Source of the DNA: Candidatus Cloacimonadota bacterium
GTDB lineage: Bacteria; Cloacimonadota; Cloacimonadia; Cloacimonadales; Cloacimonadaceae
Direction of reading: 5' to 3'
Length of the DNA stretch: 64,000 bases
Assembly (NCBI GenBank): GCA_030154085.1
Contig: JASKKR010000003.1
Coordinates: 62,001-126,000, forward strand
Numbering within the stretch: the first letter of the stretch is position 1; the number at the start of each line of letters is the position of its first letter. The position numbers and the translations under genes are program-made. The notes below the pieces were generated by a model. It searched no databases. It saw only the letters and a program-made list of their open reading frames with translations, and was not told the origin of the DNA. This document shows, in pieces, positions 19,120-28,413 of the stretch.

Positions 19120-20246
19120 ATAAGGCTCTTGATCAAGGCAAAATATTTTTCTTCAAGGCTTTCCCAGTTGAAGCGGGTTTGGGCGATATGGGCACAGCGA
19201 GCGCTGAGTTCTTCATATTCTTTCTGGGGTAAGCGCAACATTTTGGCGATGCTCGCAGCAATGTCACGCGCTCTATAAGAGGAGAGCTCGCCCAGTTTAT
19301 TTGCCCCGATCACGCTTTGCATGAGGGGTGTTTTGATGCTAATCACGGGAAGTCCGGCTGCCAAGTATTCCAAAACTTTTAGGGGTATTGCCATACGCAT
19401 ACGTTTGTTTTTGGGGTTAAAGAGCCACAATCCATAGCGGGAGCGCTTGAGCAACAGCCCGATCTTTTCCGGGGGGATCCACTCTTGGTAGTAGATTACA
19501 GCGTTGAGATTGAAGTTATCAATGCTTTCAATAAATTGACTTTCTATGTTTGGATCATGGAACTTGCCCAGGATTAGGATCTTGAGATGAGGAAATTCAT
19601 TTTTGAGGAGAGTGGCAGATTTGAGGATCTTGAAAATCCCACGATCTCGAGTTATGCCCCCTACATATATGAGGTCAAAACGCATGGCGCATAGACGGGA
19701 TAGGGATCCGGGAATATCACACTGATAATCCCAGACATTTTTGACGGGATAATTTGGCATCACCAGAAGGTTTTTGGCGTTTGGGTTGGCAGGGAAGAGT
19801 TGATTTATGATCTCTTGATTGACTGCCGTGACAGCATCTGCCCGGTGCGCCAGAAAACGCTCAAAGCTAAGATAAATCTGCCTTACAAACGGGCGGAAAA
19901 GCCAATGTACGCGCTCGGAATGTGCCTCAGCAAAAAATTCATGCACGTCAAAGATCACTTTACAACCAATGCTTCTTCGGAGCAATAAAGCCAAAGGCAC
20001 GGTGAGCGGCTCTACACAAATCACAAGATCCGGAGCTATAGCCTTGCATTCTTTGTAGATCAGAGGTAAAGCTTTGAGAGAAGAGCCCGCGCTAACTATG
20101 ATCTGATAGGGGTTGGTGTGATGATTTACAATTCCGTTTGTAGAAATGATATATACCTCTCCCAGCGCTGTGAGACTTGTCCCCAGCTTGTAATATAAAC
20201 GAACATCATTGCTCGGATGTGAATTTGTAATGATACATGTCTTCAT
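19116..20246 (-). CDS. Glycosyltransferase, GT4-like fold
   Basis: A 376-aa GT-B enzyme beginning MKTCIITNSHPSNDVRLYYK, with a Rossmann-like N-terminal half (EPLTVPLALLLRR, VIFDVHEFFAEAHSERVHW) and a C-terminal GT1 signature PLKVLEYLAAGLPVISIKT. The frame is open further upstream to 20282, but GGAGGA lies about nine bases before the ATG at 20246, which I prefer. The gene overlaps the next glycosyltransferase by four bases. The role in surface glycan assembly is inferred from the family. Confidence 0.86.
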   Translation of the reverse strand: MKTCIITNSHPSNDVRLYYKLGTSLTALGEVYIISTNGIVNHHTNPYQIIVSAGSSLKALPLIYKECKAIAPDLVICVEPLTVPLALLLRRSIGCKVIFDVHEFFAEAHSERVHWLFRPFVRQIYLSFERFLAHRADAVTAVNQEIINQLFPANPNAKNLLVMPNYPVKNVWDYQCDIPGSLSRLCAMRFDLIYVGGITRDRGIFKILKSATLLKNEFPHLKILILGKFHDPNIESQFIESIDNFNLNAVIYYQEWIPPEKIGLLLKRSRYGLWLFNPKNKRMRMAIPLKVLEYLAAGLPVISIKTPLMQSVIGANKLGELSSYRARDIAASIAKMLRLPQKEYEELSARCAHIAQTRFNWESLEEKYFALIKSLI

Positions 20247-20829
20247 TTGGCAATTCCTCCATTCAACAACCGTTTCTGGCAAGAATATGTCAAGCGAAAT
20301 ATCGTTTTGCGCGGTGCCTGTCTCTTATCTCTGAATATAAAGAGTCACCGTAAATTTTAATTCGGTTTTGCCTAATGACAGTGTGCGATTCCCCAATCCC
20401 TGCGTAGTGGAATGATAAAGAATGTCGTGGAGAACACCGGGCGGCATCTCCACGACTTGGAGGGCATTCTATGTGGGGTCTATAAAACTCTATCCATTCT
20501 GAGAATTGGTTCGTTTTCTGTCAATGTTATTTTTGCCCATGCTTTATGATATTGGTCGGCATCGATTCTGTGTAAAATCATGAATATGGAAGAGGAGCAG
20601 AGCGTGATCAAAGCAGATGATATCTGTGCATATAAAGATCGCCAAACGATGCTCTACAAGATAGTAAGGCTGATAGACAAATTCCTGTAGGCATAAATCT
20701 TTGATAGTATCTGCGAGAGTTTGCCAGCCAAATTATAGCTTGACGGATTATGCTCCTAAAGATTATCTTGCAAACATAGGGTCTTCAAGATTAAACTTTG
20801 CTCGTAGGCAGTAAAAGAAAAGAATTGGG
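20247..20829. other. Intergenic region before the PocR kinase
   Basis: 583 bases between divergent units. It holds an isolated hairpin (20424-20456) and a 36-codon open frame (20580-20690) without a ribosome-binding site, which I do not call a gene. Confidence 0.6.
20424..20456. promoter_or_regulatory. Isolated 10-bp perfect hairpin
   Basis: GTCGTGGAGA (20424-20433) pairs perfectly with TCTCCACGAC (20447-20456) around a 13-nt GC-rich loop. No T-run follows on the plus strand; the minus-strand flank ATTCTTTA is only mildly T-rich. It could be an operator, RNA structure or remnant terminator. Confidence 0.5.
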
Positions 20830-23490
20830 ATGGGAAGATATATGCCCCAAGACAGCGATCTTAAAACTGACTTTCATAGAGCGTCGCAAATCAGAGATTT
20901 GGATCTTGTGGAGATTCAGTTTCTCCTCAGAGATTTTTATGAGCTTACGGGATATTCTTCCGCAGTGATAGATCTTAGTGGCAATGTGTTAGTGAAAGTC
21001 GGCTGGCAGGACGTTTGTGAGATCTTCCATCGTCGACATCCGGATTGTCTACAGAAATGCAAGCAAAGTGATGTAGAATTTAGCGGGGACATCCCTCTCG
21101 GACAGTTTCAGCTTTATAAATGCCAGAATCAACTCTGGGATATAGTTACACCTCTAAATGTAGGTGACGCTCACGTTGCCAATCTCTTCTTTGGTCAGTT
21201 CTTTTTTGAAGATACCGCGGTGGATTTGGAATATTTTAGAGAGCAAGCTCACAAGTATGGCTTTCCAGAGAAAGAATATTTAGCAGCTGTTTCCCGAGTG
21301 CCTCGCTATTCCCAAGATGAAGTTGCCAAGATCATGTCTTTCTTCAGCGATCTGGGCAAATTGATCTCAGAGAAGAGCAGCACCAGGCAGCTTCTTCAAA
21401 AAACCCTTGATGATAGAGACAAACTACTGAATTCTCTCAGCATACAAAGTCTGGCACTTGAGCAGATTGGCGATGCTGTGATCATCACCGATCTTGATGG
21501 GAAGATTACCTATGTCAATAATTCTGAATGCCGCATCTCTGGTTTTGATCGCAGCGAACTGCTCGGCAAAAACTTAAGCATCTTTGGTAGAAACTCTGAA
21601 GCGGGATCGACTACTAAAGAAATCTTGGAAGAGACTAAAAAGCATGGCTCTTATCGGGGCGTGGTGGAAACATATACTAAGAATAAAAAGAAAATCTTCA
21701 TGGAAGTGCGCACTGCTTTGGTCAAGGACCGCAGGGGAGAGCCGATAGCACTCTGCGGTTCTTTCACAGAAATTACTGACAGAATGGAAACCATGCAAAA
21801 GCTATATTTTCAGCAGGAAGTAGATCGCGTCTTGCAAAACCTTGCTTCGCATTTGCTGGAATCTCGAGCTTCCGATTTAGAAATAGTCTCAAGGCAAAGT
21901 TTAGCAGATCTGGGGAAACTACTTGATCTGGATAGAGTGCAACTTTTTCGAGTGGATACTTCGGCAAATATCTTCTTCTCTCAATCTGAATGGTGTCGCG
22001 AAGGGGTAGAGAGTCAAGACGATATATTGCGGGACATTCCTCTGACAATGATTCAACATTGGATTAAAGCTCTTGAAGAGCGAGAGTATCTCAGCATATC
22101 GTGTATAGGAGATCTGCCCGAGCAGTGGATACGTGAGAAAGAATTCCTGCGTGTGCAAGGGATAGAATCTGTGCTCGACATACCGATAAAGCACCAAGGA
22201 GTCTTGACTGGTTTTTTGAGCTTTGATAGTCTAAATGTCAAAAGGGATTGGGAAGATGTTGAGATCACCATGGCGAAAATGGCAGCAAAGCTTTTTTCCG
22301 TAGCATTTGAGAGGAGAGATTATGAAAATCAATTAATTCAGGCTCGGGATAAAGCGGAAGAAAGCAATCGCATCAAGAGCACTTTCATGGGCATCGTGAA
22401 TCACGAGCTCAGGACGCCACTTAATCATATTTTGGGCTATGCCCAGCTCATGGAGGCAACGCCTAATTCCCCCGATATCGCTGAATATGCTGCCCATATT
22501 AACAGTAGCGGTAAACATCTCCTGCACCTCTTACAGGACATTTTTAATCTGTCTTTGAATGATCCAGCTCAGGCATTGCTGCAGCCGACTATTTTCAAAA
22601 TGAACGATCACTTTGAGCAAAATCAACAAAGCCTGCGTGATATCCTCAACTCTTCCGGAAAACGGGATAAGATCATCCTCCGTTTTTGCCGAGATAAATC
22701 AATCTCCGAACCTGAGATCTACGCGGATGTCGGCAAAATCAACATGATCTTGCACAATCTGTTCAAAAATGCTGTCAGTTTTTGTGATAGCGGTGAAATA
22801 GTCTTTGGCTATGAGCTGCTTGATGATGATATGATCCGCTACTTCATCAAAGACACAGGAATCGGCATACCTCAAAATATGCACGAGAAGATCTTTGACA
22901 TCTTTTCGCAAGGGCAGGACGTATATACGCGGAAGGTTGGAGGAATGGGATTAGGTTTACCTATCAGTAAAAGACTCTCTGAGATTTTGGGTGGGAGGCT
23001 GTATTTTGAGTCAATCGCAGGGGAGGGTAGCACCTTCTATCTGGAGATTCCGGTTGTCATAAATCACCATCCTGAACAAGGCGAACATGCTTCCTCTAAA
23101 CCGCGTATGAGCTTGGACCTTTCCGGCAAGCATGTGATGGTGGTTGATGATGAGCATAGCATTTTGATGCTTTTTAAACACTATTTGCGTAAAAGCGGAG
23201 TTATCTTTCATCAGGCGCGAAATGGAGAAGATGCATTGGACAACCTTGACGCTTTGCCATCCGGAAGTGTGATCCTGATGGATCTGCAGATGCCGGTCAT
23301 GGATGGATTTGAGACAACTGCTAAAATCAAAGATATGCGCCAAGATTTGAAGATTGTGGCAGTCACGGGATATGCCACAGAGTCAGATAAGCCTGCTCTT
23401 ATGAACAGTGGTTTTGATGCCTTTGTGCCAAAACCAGTTGTCAAGACAGCTCTCTTTAAAGTCTTAAAAGACTTATGTGTTGGCTCATGA
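20830..23490 (+). CDS. Hybrid sensor histidine kinase, PocR-PAS-GAF-HisKA-HATPase-REC
   Basis: An 886-aa cytoplasmic kinase with no membrane segments. Residues ~14-185 form a PocR sensory domain with conserved cysteines (HPDCLQKCKQSD, LYKCQNQLWDIV); such domains are linked to small-molecule (hydrocarbon or propanediol-type) or redox sensing. A PAS domain (~210-330), GAF domain (~340-500), HisKA with H525 in NHELRTPLNH, an ATPase domain (N-box LHNLFKNAV, DTGIGIP, GGMGLGLPIS) and a C-terminal receiver with D818 in LMDLQMPVMDG follow. No response regulator is adjacent. A second in-frame ATG at 20842 is possible. Its stop overlaps the stop of the convergent xdh gene. Confidence 0.93.
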   Translation: MGRYMPQDSDLKTDFHRASQIRDLDLVEIQFLLRDFYELTGYSSAVIDLSGNVLVKVGWQDVCEIFHRRHPDCLQKCKQSDVEFSGDIPLGQFQLYKCQNQLWDIVTPLNVGDAHVANLFFGQFFFEDTAVDLEYFREQAHKYGFPEKEYLAAVSRVPRYSQDEVAKIMSFFSDLGKLISEKSSTRQLLQKTLDDRDKLLNSLSIQSLALEQIGDAVIITDLDGKITYVNNSECRISGFDRSELLGKNLSIFGRNSEAGSTTKEILEETKKHGSYRGVVETYTKNKKKIFMEVRTALVKDRRGEPIALCGSFTEITDRMETMQKLYFQQEVDRVLQNLASHLLESRASDLEIVSRQSLADLGKLLDLDRVQLFRVDTSANIFFSQSEWCREGVESQDDILRDIPLTMIQHWIKALEEREYLSISCIGDLPEQWIREKEFLRVQGIESVLDIPIKHQGVLTGFLSFDSLNVKRDWEDVEITMAKMAAKLFSVAFERRDYENQLIQARDKAEESNRIKSTFMGIVNHELRTPLNHILGYAQLMEATPNSPDIAEYAAHINSSGKHLLHLLQDIFNLSLNDPAQALLQPTIFKMNDHFEQNQQSLRDILNSSGKRDKIILRFCRDKSISEPEIYADVGKINMILHNLFKNAVSFCDSGEIVFGYELLDDDMIRYFIKDTGIGIPQNMHEKIFDIFSQGQDVYTRKVGGMGLGLPISKRLSEILGGRLYFESIAGEGSTFYLEIPVVINHHPEQGEHASSKPRMSLDLSGKHVMVVDDEHSILMLFKHYLRKSGVIFHQARNGEDALDNLDALPSGSVILMDLQMPVMDGFETTAKIKDMRQDLKIVAVTGYATESDKPALMNSGFDAFVPKPVVKTALFKVLKDLCVGS

Positions 23491-25752
23491 GAGAGCGGAT
23501 ATTATCGCCTCATTTGTTGCTGGGAAGCTGAGTTCTGCTTCAGGCTTGACGCTCTGAATAGCATTTTGCAGAGCAAAGAATACTGACAGCCCATAGATGA
23601 AAGGTGGTTCTCCTACCGCTTTGGATCCAAATACACTCGCTTCAGAAGACCTGCTTTGTAACATTCTCAGCTCAAGTTGAGCGGGAAGATCTCGTATGCC
23701 GGGAATTTTGTAGGTGCTGGGATTGCCGCTCTGATATTGCCCTTTGACATCAACGATGAGCTCTTCCATAGTACACCAGCCCATGCCTTGGATGAATGCT
23801 CCGATGATCTGACCTTTATCAATCTCAGGATGGAGGCTTTTACCATTTTCATGCACTATATGGGTGCTGAGCACTCGATGTTCGCCACTAAGCATATCGA
23901 TCTCTACCCTTGAGATTGCCGCTCCATATACAAAGTAGTGGAAAGGTCGTCCTTCTCCGAGCTCACTGTCAAAAAATAGATCTGGCGTCGCGTAATAGCC
24001 ATATGCACCCAAAGGCATACGTTCGTGATAGGCGCGCTTGACAGAATCTGCAAAGCTGATGGAATGATTGGGGAAGCCCACAGGGAAGATCTTATTGTGA
24101 TCAAAGATCAACTCATCGGGGATGATGTTATAGCGCTCTTTGATCAGCATGAGGGCAGCTTGTCTGAGCTTGCTGCGGATCTTTTCCGCGGCTATGCGGG
24201 CAGCATTGCCATTGATATCGCTTCCAGTAGACGCAGCAGTGGGAGAAGCATTGCCAATGCGTTGGGTATTAGCGCTTTCCACACGTATCCTTTGAGGATC
24301 TACTCCCAGGACTTTGCTGACTACTATTGCCACCTTGGTATTGAGCTCTTGCCCCATTTCCACACCCCCACAGGAGACAGATACACTGCCATCAATATAT
24401 ACCCAGATCATGGCTGACCCCTGGTTTAAGAAGGCAGTGGTGAAAGAAATGCCAAATTTGACCGGGACGATTCCCAAACCTTGTTTGCGATAGCGATGAT
24501 TTTGGTTGAAGCTGGCTACTGAGGCTTTTAGCTTTTCATAATTAGAATCAGAAGCGGCTTGATCAAGGATTCCAGCAGCAGAAGCTTCCTTTATCTTTTG
24601 TCCATAGGGAGCAACATCTCCGTTATGATAGGCGTTTAATTTGCGGATCTCGAGTGGATCTTTACCCAAATGAGCAGCAATCTTTTCGATAGCACTTTCG
24701 ATCACAAAGATTGCTTGGGGTCCGCCAAATCCACGGAATGCAGTATTTGGAGGCAGATTTGTGCGGCACGCACGACCTCGAATGCGGACATTGGGAATGT
24801 AGTAAATATTATCTGCATGAAACATGGCTCGCTCCAGAATGGCGATGGATAGATCCACATATGCGCCGCCATTGCTTCTGAGCAGAATGTCCCATGCGGA
24901 AATCCTCCCCTCATCGTCAAAGCCAATTTGCCAATCGCTTTGGAAGGGATGGCGTTTGCCGGTGTAGTGCATGTCTTCATCGCGCGAAAGCTTGACCTGC
25001 ACCGCACGTTGCGTGAGATAGGCTCCCAATCCAGCTAACACTGCCCAGATAGTTGCGGCACGCTCCTTACCGCCAAAAGCTCCACCCAGGCGAAAGACTT
25101 CCACGATTACTCTGTGCACCGGGATGCCCAAAACTCTGGCGGCGATTTCTTGCACTTCCATCGTGCTTTGCGTGGCTGAGTAGATGTGGATCAGGTCATG
25201 ATCGACCGGGATGGCGCGGGCTCTTTGGCTCTCCATGTAAAAGTGTTCTTGTCCTCCGCTGATGCAGGTGCCTTGAAGTCGGTGCGCACTTTTTTTAAGA
25301 GCTTGCTCGACCTGTCCGAGTTCAATCTTGCGCTCCGGGATATACCATTCCTGTTTCCGGTCTGCTTCATCTATGGTCAAGATTGGTTCCAGCTCCTCAT
25401 ATTCGAAGTCAATTAGCTTGACGGCAGCCTCAGCGATTGATTCATCTTCAGACAGAACCATCGCGAGCACTTGTCCACAGTACATGATCGTTTTATCTGG
25501 GAAAAGAGGCTCATCGGGAAGCACGTGACCGATCATGTTTTCCCCAGGAATATCATTGTAAGAGATCACGGCATGAACACCTGGGAAGCTTTTTGCCTTA
25601 GAAAGATCAAGACGTTTGATGCGGGCATGTGCTACGGGAGAGAAGAGAAACTTGGCATGCAGCATGCCTTTTTGAGGTGGTTCATCAGCGATGAAGGCAG
25701 AACTGCCGCAAACGTGCAATTTCCCATTAATATGCCAAGGAAGCTTTGTCAT
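23485..25752 (-). CDS. xdhB: Molybdenum hydroxylase large subunit (xanthine dehydrogenase family)
   Basis: The 755-aa molybdopterin-binding subunit hydroxylates purines or related N-heterocycles. Family motifs are GGAFGGKERAA near residue 225, NTAFRGFGGPQ (Arg and Gln near the Mo site), GGVEMGQELNTK, and the catalytic Glu in SKAVGEPPFIYG near the C-terminus. GGAGGGG five bases upstream supports the ATG at 25752. It overlaps the small-subunit gene by 26 bases and ends in a TCATGA shared with the convergent kinase. Purine substrates are plausible, but other hydroxylase family members cannot be excluded. Confidence 0.9.
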   Translation of the reverse strand: MTKLPWHINGKLHVCGSSAFIADEPPQKGMLHAKFLFSPVAHARIKRLDLSKAKSFPGVHAVISYNDIPGENMIGHVLPDEPLFPDKTIMYCGQVLAMVLSEDESIAEAAVKLIDFEYEELEPILTIDEADRKQEWYIPERKIELGQVEQALKKSAHRLQGTCISGGQEHFYMESQRARAIPVDHDLIHIYSATQSTMEVQEIAARVLGIPVHRVIVEVFRLGGAFGGKERAATIWAVLAGLGAYLTQRAVQVKLSRDEDMHYTGKRHPFQSDWQIGFDDEGRISAWDILLRSNGGAYVDLSIAILERAMFHADNIYYIPNVRIRGRACRTNLPPNTAFRGFGGPQAIFVIESAIEKIAAHLGKDPLEIRKLNAYHNGDVAPYGQKIKEASAAGILDQAASDSNYEKLKASVASFNQNHRYRKQGLGIVPVKFGISFTTAFLNQGSAMIWVYIDGSVSVSCGGVEMGQELNTKVAIVVSKVLGVDPQRIRVESANTQRIGNASPTAASTGSDINGNAARIAAEKIRSKLRQAALMLIKERYNIIPDELIFDHNKIFPVGFPNHSISFADSVKRAYHERMPLGAYGYYATPDLFFDSELGEGRPFHYFVYGAAISRVEIDMLSGEHRVLSTHIVHENGKSLHPEIDKGQIIGAFIQGMGWCTMEELIVDVKGQYQSGNPSTYKIPGIRDLPAQLELRMLQSRSSEASVFGSKAVGEPPFIYGLSVFFALQNAIQSVKPEAELSFPATNEAIISALS

Positions 25753-27190
25753 CGTGCCCCTCCAGATATTTAATGATGTGGTTAATGATCATTTGTTTGC
25801 GATAGCTGCTGCTGCCGCGAACGTCTGAAAGAGGACTAAATTCCTCCGCGACTCGCTCAGCAATGATCTCGGTCGAAGCTCCTGCTTGATACAGCTTGGA
25901 AAATATCTTACTCAGAGCAGGTGTTGCTGCTACTCCACCAAATGCTAAAAGTGCTGTGCCGTCCTTTGGGATGCAGATAGCTGATACCACAGAGGATATG
26001 TCTACAGACTTGCGTTTTGCACTTTTCATCGTGTCGATATATGCATCTTGTGGTGGGACAGGGATGATGATCTCGCGGATAAATTCTCCCTTTTGTAAGG
26101 CTGTTTTGCGATATGCCACGAAAAATTCTGAGACGGGCAGCTCACGACTCCGTTCTTGACTCATCAAGGCGAGACGTGCTTGAAGCACCAAGAGCAGCGG
26201 GAGACTGTCACCGACGGGTGATGCATTTGCGACATTACCTGCCAGAGTTCCAAAATTCCGGATCTGCTTTGATGCAATCAAACTGCACAGCTCCACCAAA
26301 TAAGGTAAATCACGTTTGATAATATCAGAATCCATGATCTGACTGTAGGTGACTCCACATCCGATATGGATGCCATCTTGTTCCTTCTGGATTTCACTTA
26401 GATCCAGGATATCGGTCAGATCGATCAAGCGCTCAAAACTACGCCTTGCGATATTGACTTGCACCATGATGTCCGTGCCACCTGCGATCAAACGAGCTTC
26501 AGGATATCTCGCTAACTGCTGACAAAGCTCTTCAATGCTGTGCGCTTTGTGATAGTGCTGGATCATGTGCAATGAAGCTTCAGAGCGATCATACTCCTCG
26601 GCAGGAATATTAAAAGTAAAAAGCTTGGGCTCTATCTCGCGGTAATAAAGAGGTAAGATATCCGATCTTTCGGTATTTGCTGATAAATCCAAAGCGGCAT
26701 CGAGGATTGATTGATAACCAGTGCAGCGGCAGAGATTGCCTTCTAAAGCTGCCAAAATCTCTGATTTATCAGGATGTGGTGTGCTCACTAAAAGTGCAAA
26801 AAGGCTCATCACGAAGCCGGGAGTACAATAGCCGCATTGAGTGCCATGATGCTCCAAAATTGCTTTTTGGATCGGGTGCAGGTCTTCAGGATTGCCAAGT
26901 CCCTCGATGGTGATTAGATGTTTGCCATGTAGCTTTGCTGCAGGATAGAGACATGAATTGATTGACTCATAGACGATTGTGCCTTTCCTCGCTTGGGCGA
27001 TGACCACCGTGCAAGCACCACAATCTCCTTCGTTGCAAGAGCATTTGCTCCCATACATATGCATTATCTTGTGCAAAAAATCCAAAGTACTGATACCGGG
27101 GGGAAGATCCACCAAGATATCCTTGCCATTGAGAAAAAAGCTTATCCGATTGAAGCGGTAAGAACCACTTGCAGCAAGGGTTTGTTCCAT
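25727..27190 (-). CDS. xdhA: Molybdenum hydroxylase [2Fe-2S]/FAD subunit (XdhA-type fusion)
   Basis: A 487-aa electron-transfer subunit. A plant-type [2Fe-2S] domain has Cys50, 52, 57 and 60 in KCSCNEGDCGAC; a second [2Fe-2S] domain has CGYCTPGFVMS and NLCRCTGYQ; the C-terminal FAD domain has ARLIAGGTDIMVQ and RNFGTLAGNVANASPVGDSL. In many bacteria these are separate subunits; the fused form matches XdhA of xanthine dehydrogenase. The frame is open to 27241, but GAGGTGA just before the ATG at 27190 supports the shorter start. No xdhC-type maturation gene is seen nearby. Confidence 0.9.
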   Translation of the reverse strand: MEQTLAASGSYRFNRISFFLNGKDILVDLPPGISTLDFLHKIMHMYGSKCSCNEGDCGACTVVIAQARKGTIVYESINSCLYPAAKLHGKHLITIEGLGNPEDLHPIQKAILEHHGTQCGYCTPGFVMSLFALLVSTPHPDKSEILAALEGNLCRCTGYQSILDAALDLSANTERSDILPLYYREIEPKLFTFNIPAEEYDRSEASLHMIQHYHKAHSIEELCQQLARYPEARLIAGGTDIMVQVNIARRSFERLIDLTDILDLSEIQKEQDGIHIGCGVTYSQIMDSDIIKRDLPYLVELCSLIASKQIRNFGTLAGNVANASPVGDSLPLLLVLQARLALMSQERSRELPVSEFFVAYRKTALQKGEFIREIIIPVPPQDAYIDTMKSAKRKSVDISSVVSAICIPKDGTALLAFGGVAATPALSKIFSKLYQAGASTEIIAERVAEEFSPLSDVRGSSSYRKQMIINHIIKYLEGHDDKASLAY

Positions 27191-27209
27191 AAATTCACCT
27201 CGTATGCAA

Positions 27210-27237
27210 AACATAGAAGCTGTGGACAAAATGTAAA
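27210..27237 (-). promoter_or_regulatory. Putative xdh operon promoter
   Basis: Minus strand TTTACA (27237-27232), 16-bp spacer, TATGTT (27215-27210). The leader would be only about 13 nt. Confidence 0.35.
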
Positions 27238-27529
27238 GCATTTTTTTGCTAAAGTTAAAGACCGTCGTATAATTGAGCTCTGAGTGACCACATTCATTAA
27301 GTGCGATTTGCGTGGCATGGGGACATCTGTATAGAATCAGACAAGCTGAGAGTATGTTTACTCAAGATATCTTCCATATAATCAATCAAGACATATTGCA
27401 ACTGGTAAACAAAAGGGCAATCTTGATTAACCTTGTTTGCCGAGCGATCAAAAACTACAAAGCAAAGCATGATTCATATTAATCCAAGATCATACCCAGC
27501 AGAGGCTATTATCAGCTGAATTTTAGCCT

Positions 27530-27638
27530 GGCTAAATGCCTGCAAAAGTAGGGCACTTGCTGCCTCCCCCGTTTCTCCCCCCTTTGAGAAGTGAGCAAGA
27601 AACGGGAAAATAAGGAGTTACAGCTTTGTGAAGTGCAT
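27530..27638 (+). repeat. Dispersed intergenic repeat, copy 3
   Basis: Bases 27583-27631 are identical to copies 1 and 2. The inner stem CCCGTTTCT / AGAAACGGG is perfect. GCACTT (27553-27558) pairs with AAGTGC (27631-27636), the counterpart of ACACTT / AAGTGT in copy 2. Confidence 0.92.
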
Positions 27639-27821
27639 TCGCAAGGCAATTATAGTTGGTATTCCGCATTTTCCCTGACGTGCTTATAAAGGATGAAGCT
27701 ACATCAGTATCGAGCTTGTTTAGAATTAGTTACATATATTTCCCATTTTATGTAATCGCCTTAAGTTAGTATCCCGCAAAAGAGAGATGAACTTTGACAA
27801 GATTACAGATGCGCTTTTTGC

Positions 27822-27849
27822 TTGACACATATATGCCAACGATTAATCT
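27822..27849 (+). promoter_or_regulatory. Putative promoter directly abutting the lipoprotein ATG
   Basis: TTGACA at 27822, 16-bp spacer, TAATCT at 27844 (matches the three most conserved -10 positions). Transcription would start at or beside the ATG at 27856, which lacks a ribosome-binding site. Confidence 0.4.
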
Positions 27850-27855
27850 GCTCTT

Positions 27856-28413
27856 ATGAGGAACTTTGCGCTGTTGATTCTGGCGCTGATTGCGCTGACC
27901 TCCTGCGATATATTTGATCTGCGGGATCCCCAGCCTCCGTCTGAAGAGGCTGTATGGAACGATTTTGCCACAAGTTGGGAGCTAACCGTGCAAAACCTCA
28001 GATTGGCATATACAGATTCACGCAATACCGTGAACTATAGCAGGATCTTTGCTGACGAGTATAGATTCCATTTTGCTCCTCAAGACATAACAGATTTTAG
28101 CACTGATACTTTTTGGGAGAGATATCAGGAGCAGGATATGCTGTTGAACCTGCATTCCCGATATTCCAAGATTGAGCTAGATCTACAAAGCCTCGAGATA
28201 GACGATGAAATCTCGGCTGATTCCGCCAAGATATATCGATCTTATGAGATGCATTTACAGCCGAGCGCTCCGGAAGAAAATGAGCTGGTCGTAAGCGGCA
28301 ATATGGAGTTGCAATTACGCAAAGAATACGGCTACTGGTATATTACGCATTGGTATGATTATCGTTCGGTCTCGGATTGGACATGGGGAAGATTGAAGCA
28401 TGAAAACTCTTAG
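27856..28413 (+). CDS. Small lipoprotein, unknown function
   Basis: A 185-aa protein with a short N-terminal hydrophobic signal and lipobox ALTSC (Cys17), so it is predicted to be lipid-anchored in the envelope. The mature part resembles the length and alternating pattern of SnoaL/NTF2-like folds (…YGYWYITHWYDYRS near the end), but I recognise no specific family. There is no Shine-Dalgarno before the ATG, and a promoter lies close enough that the message may be leaderless. It overlaps the next lipoprotein gene by 14 bases; the two may be diverged paralogues. Confidence 0.75.
   Translation: MRNFALLILALIALTSCDIFDLRDPQPPSEEAVWNDFATSWELTVQNLRLAYTDSRNTVNYSRIFADEYRFHFAPQDITDFSTDTFWERYQEQDMLLNLHSRYSKIELDLQSLEIDDEISADSAKIYRSYEMHLQPSAPEENELVVSGNMELQLRKEYGYWYITHWYDYRSVSDWTWGRLKHENS

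Larger units (their letters stand above)
27191..27855. other. Divergent intergenic region, xdh to lipoprotein operon
   Basis: 665 bases without a credible gene. It holds putative promoters at both ends and repeat copy 3 in the middle. Confidence 0.7.

Noticed and set aside
20580-20690. 36-codon open frame starting MNMEEEQSVIKADD
   Set aside because: No ribosome-binding site, no recognisable motif, and it sits in a non-conserved-looking gap; could be real only with conservation in relatives.
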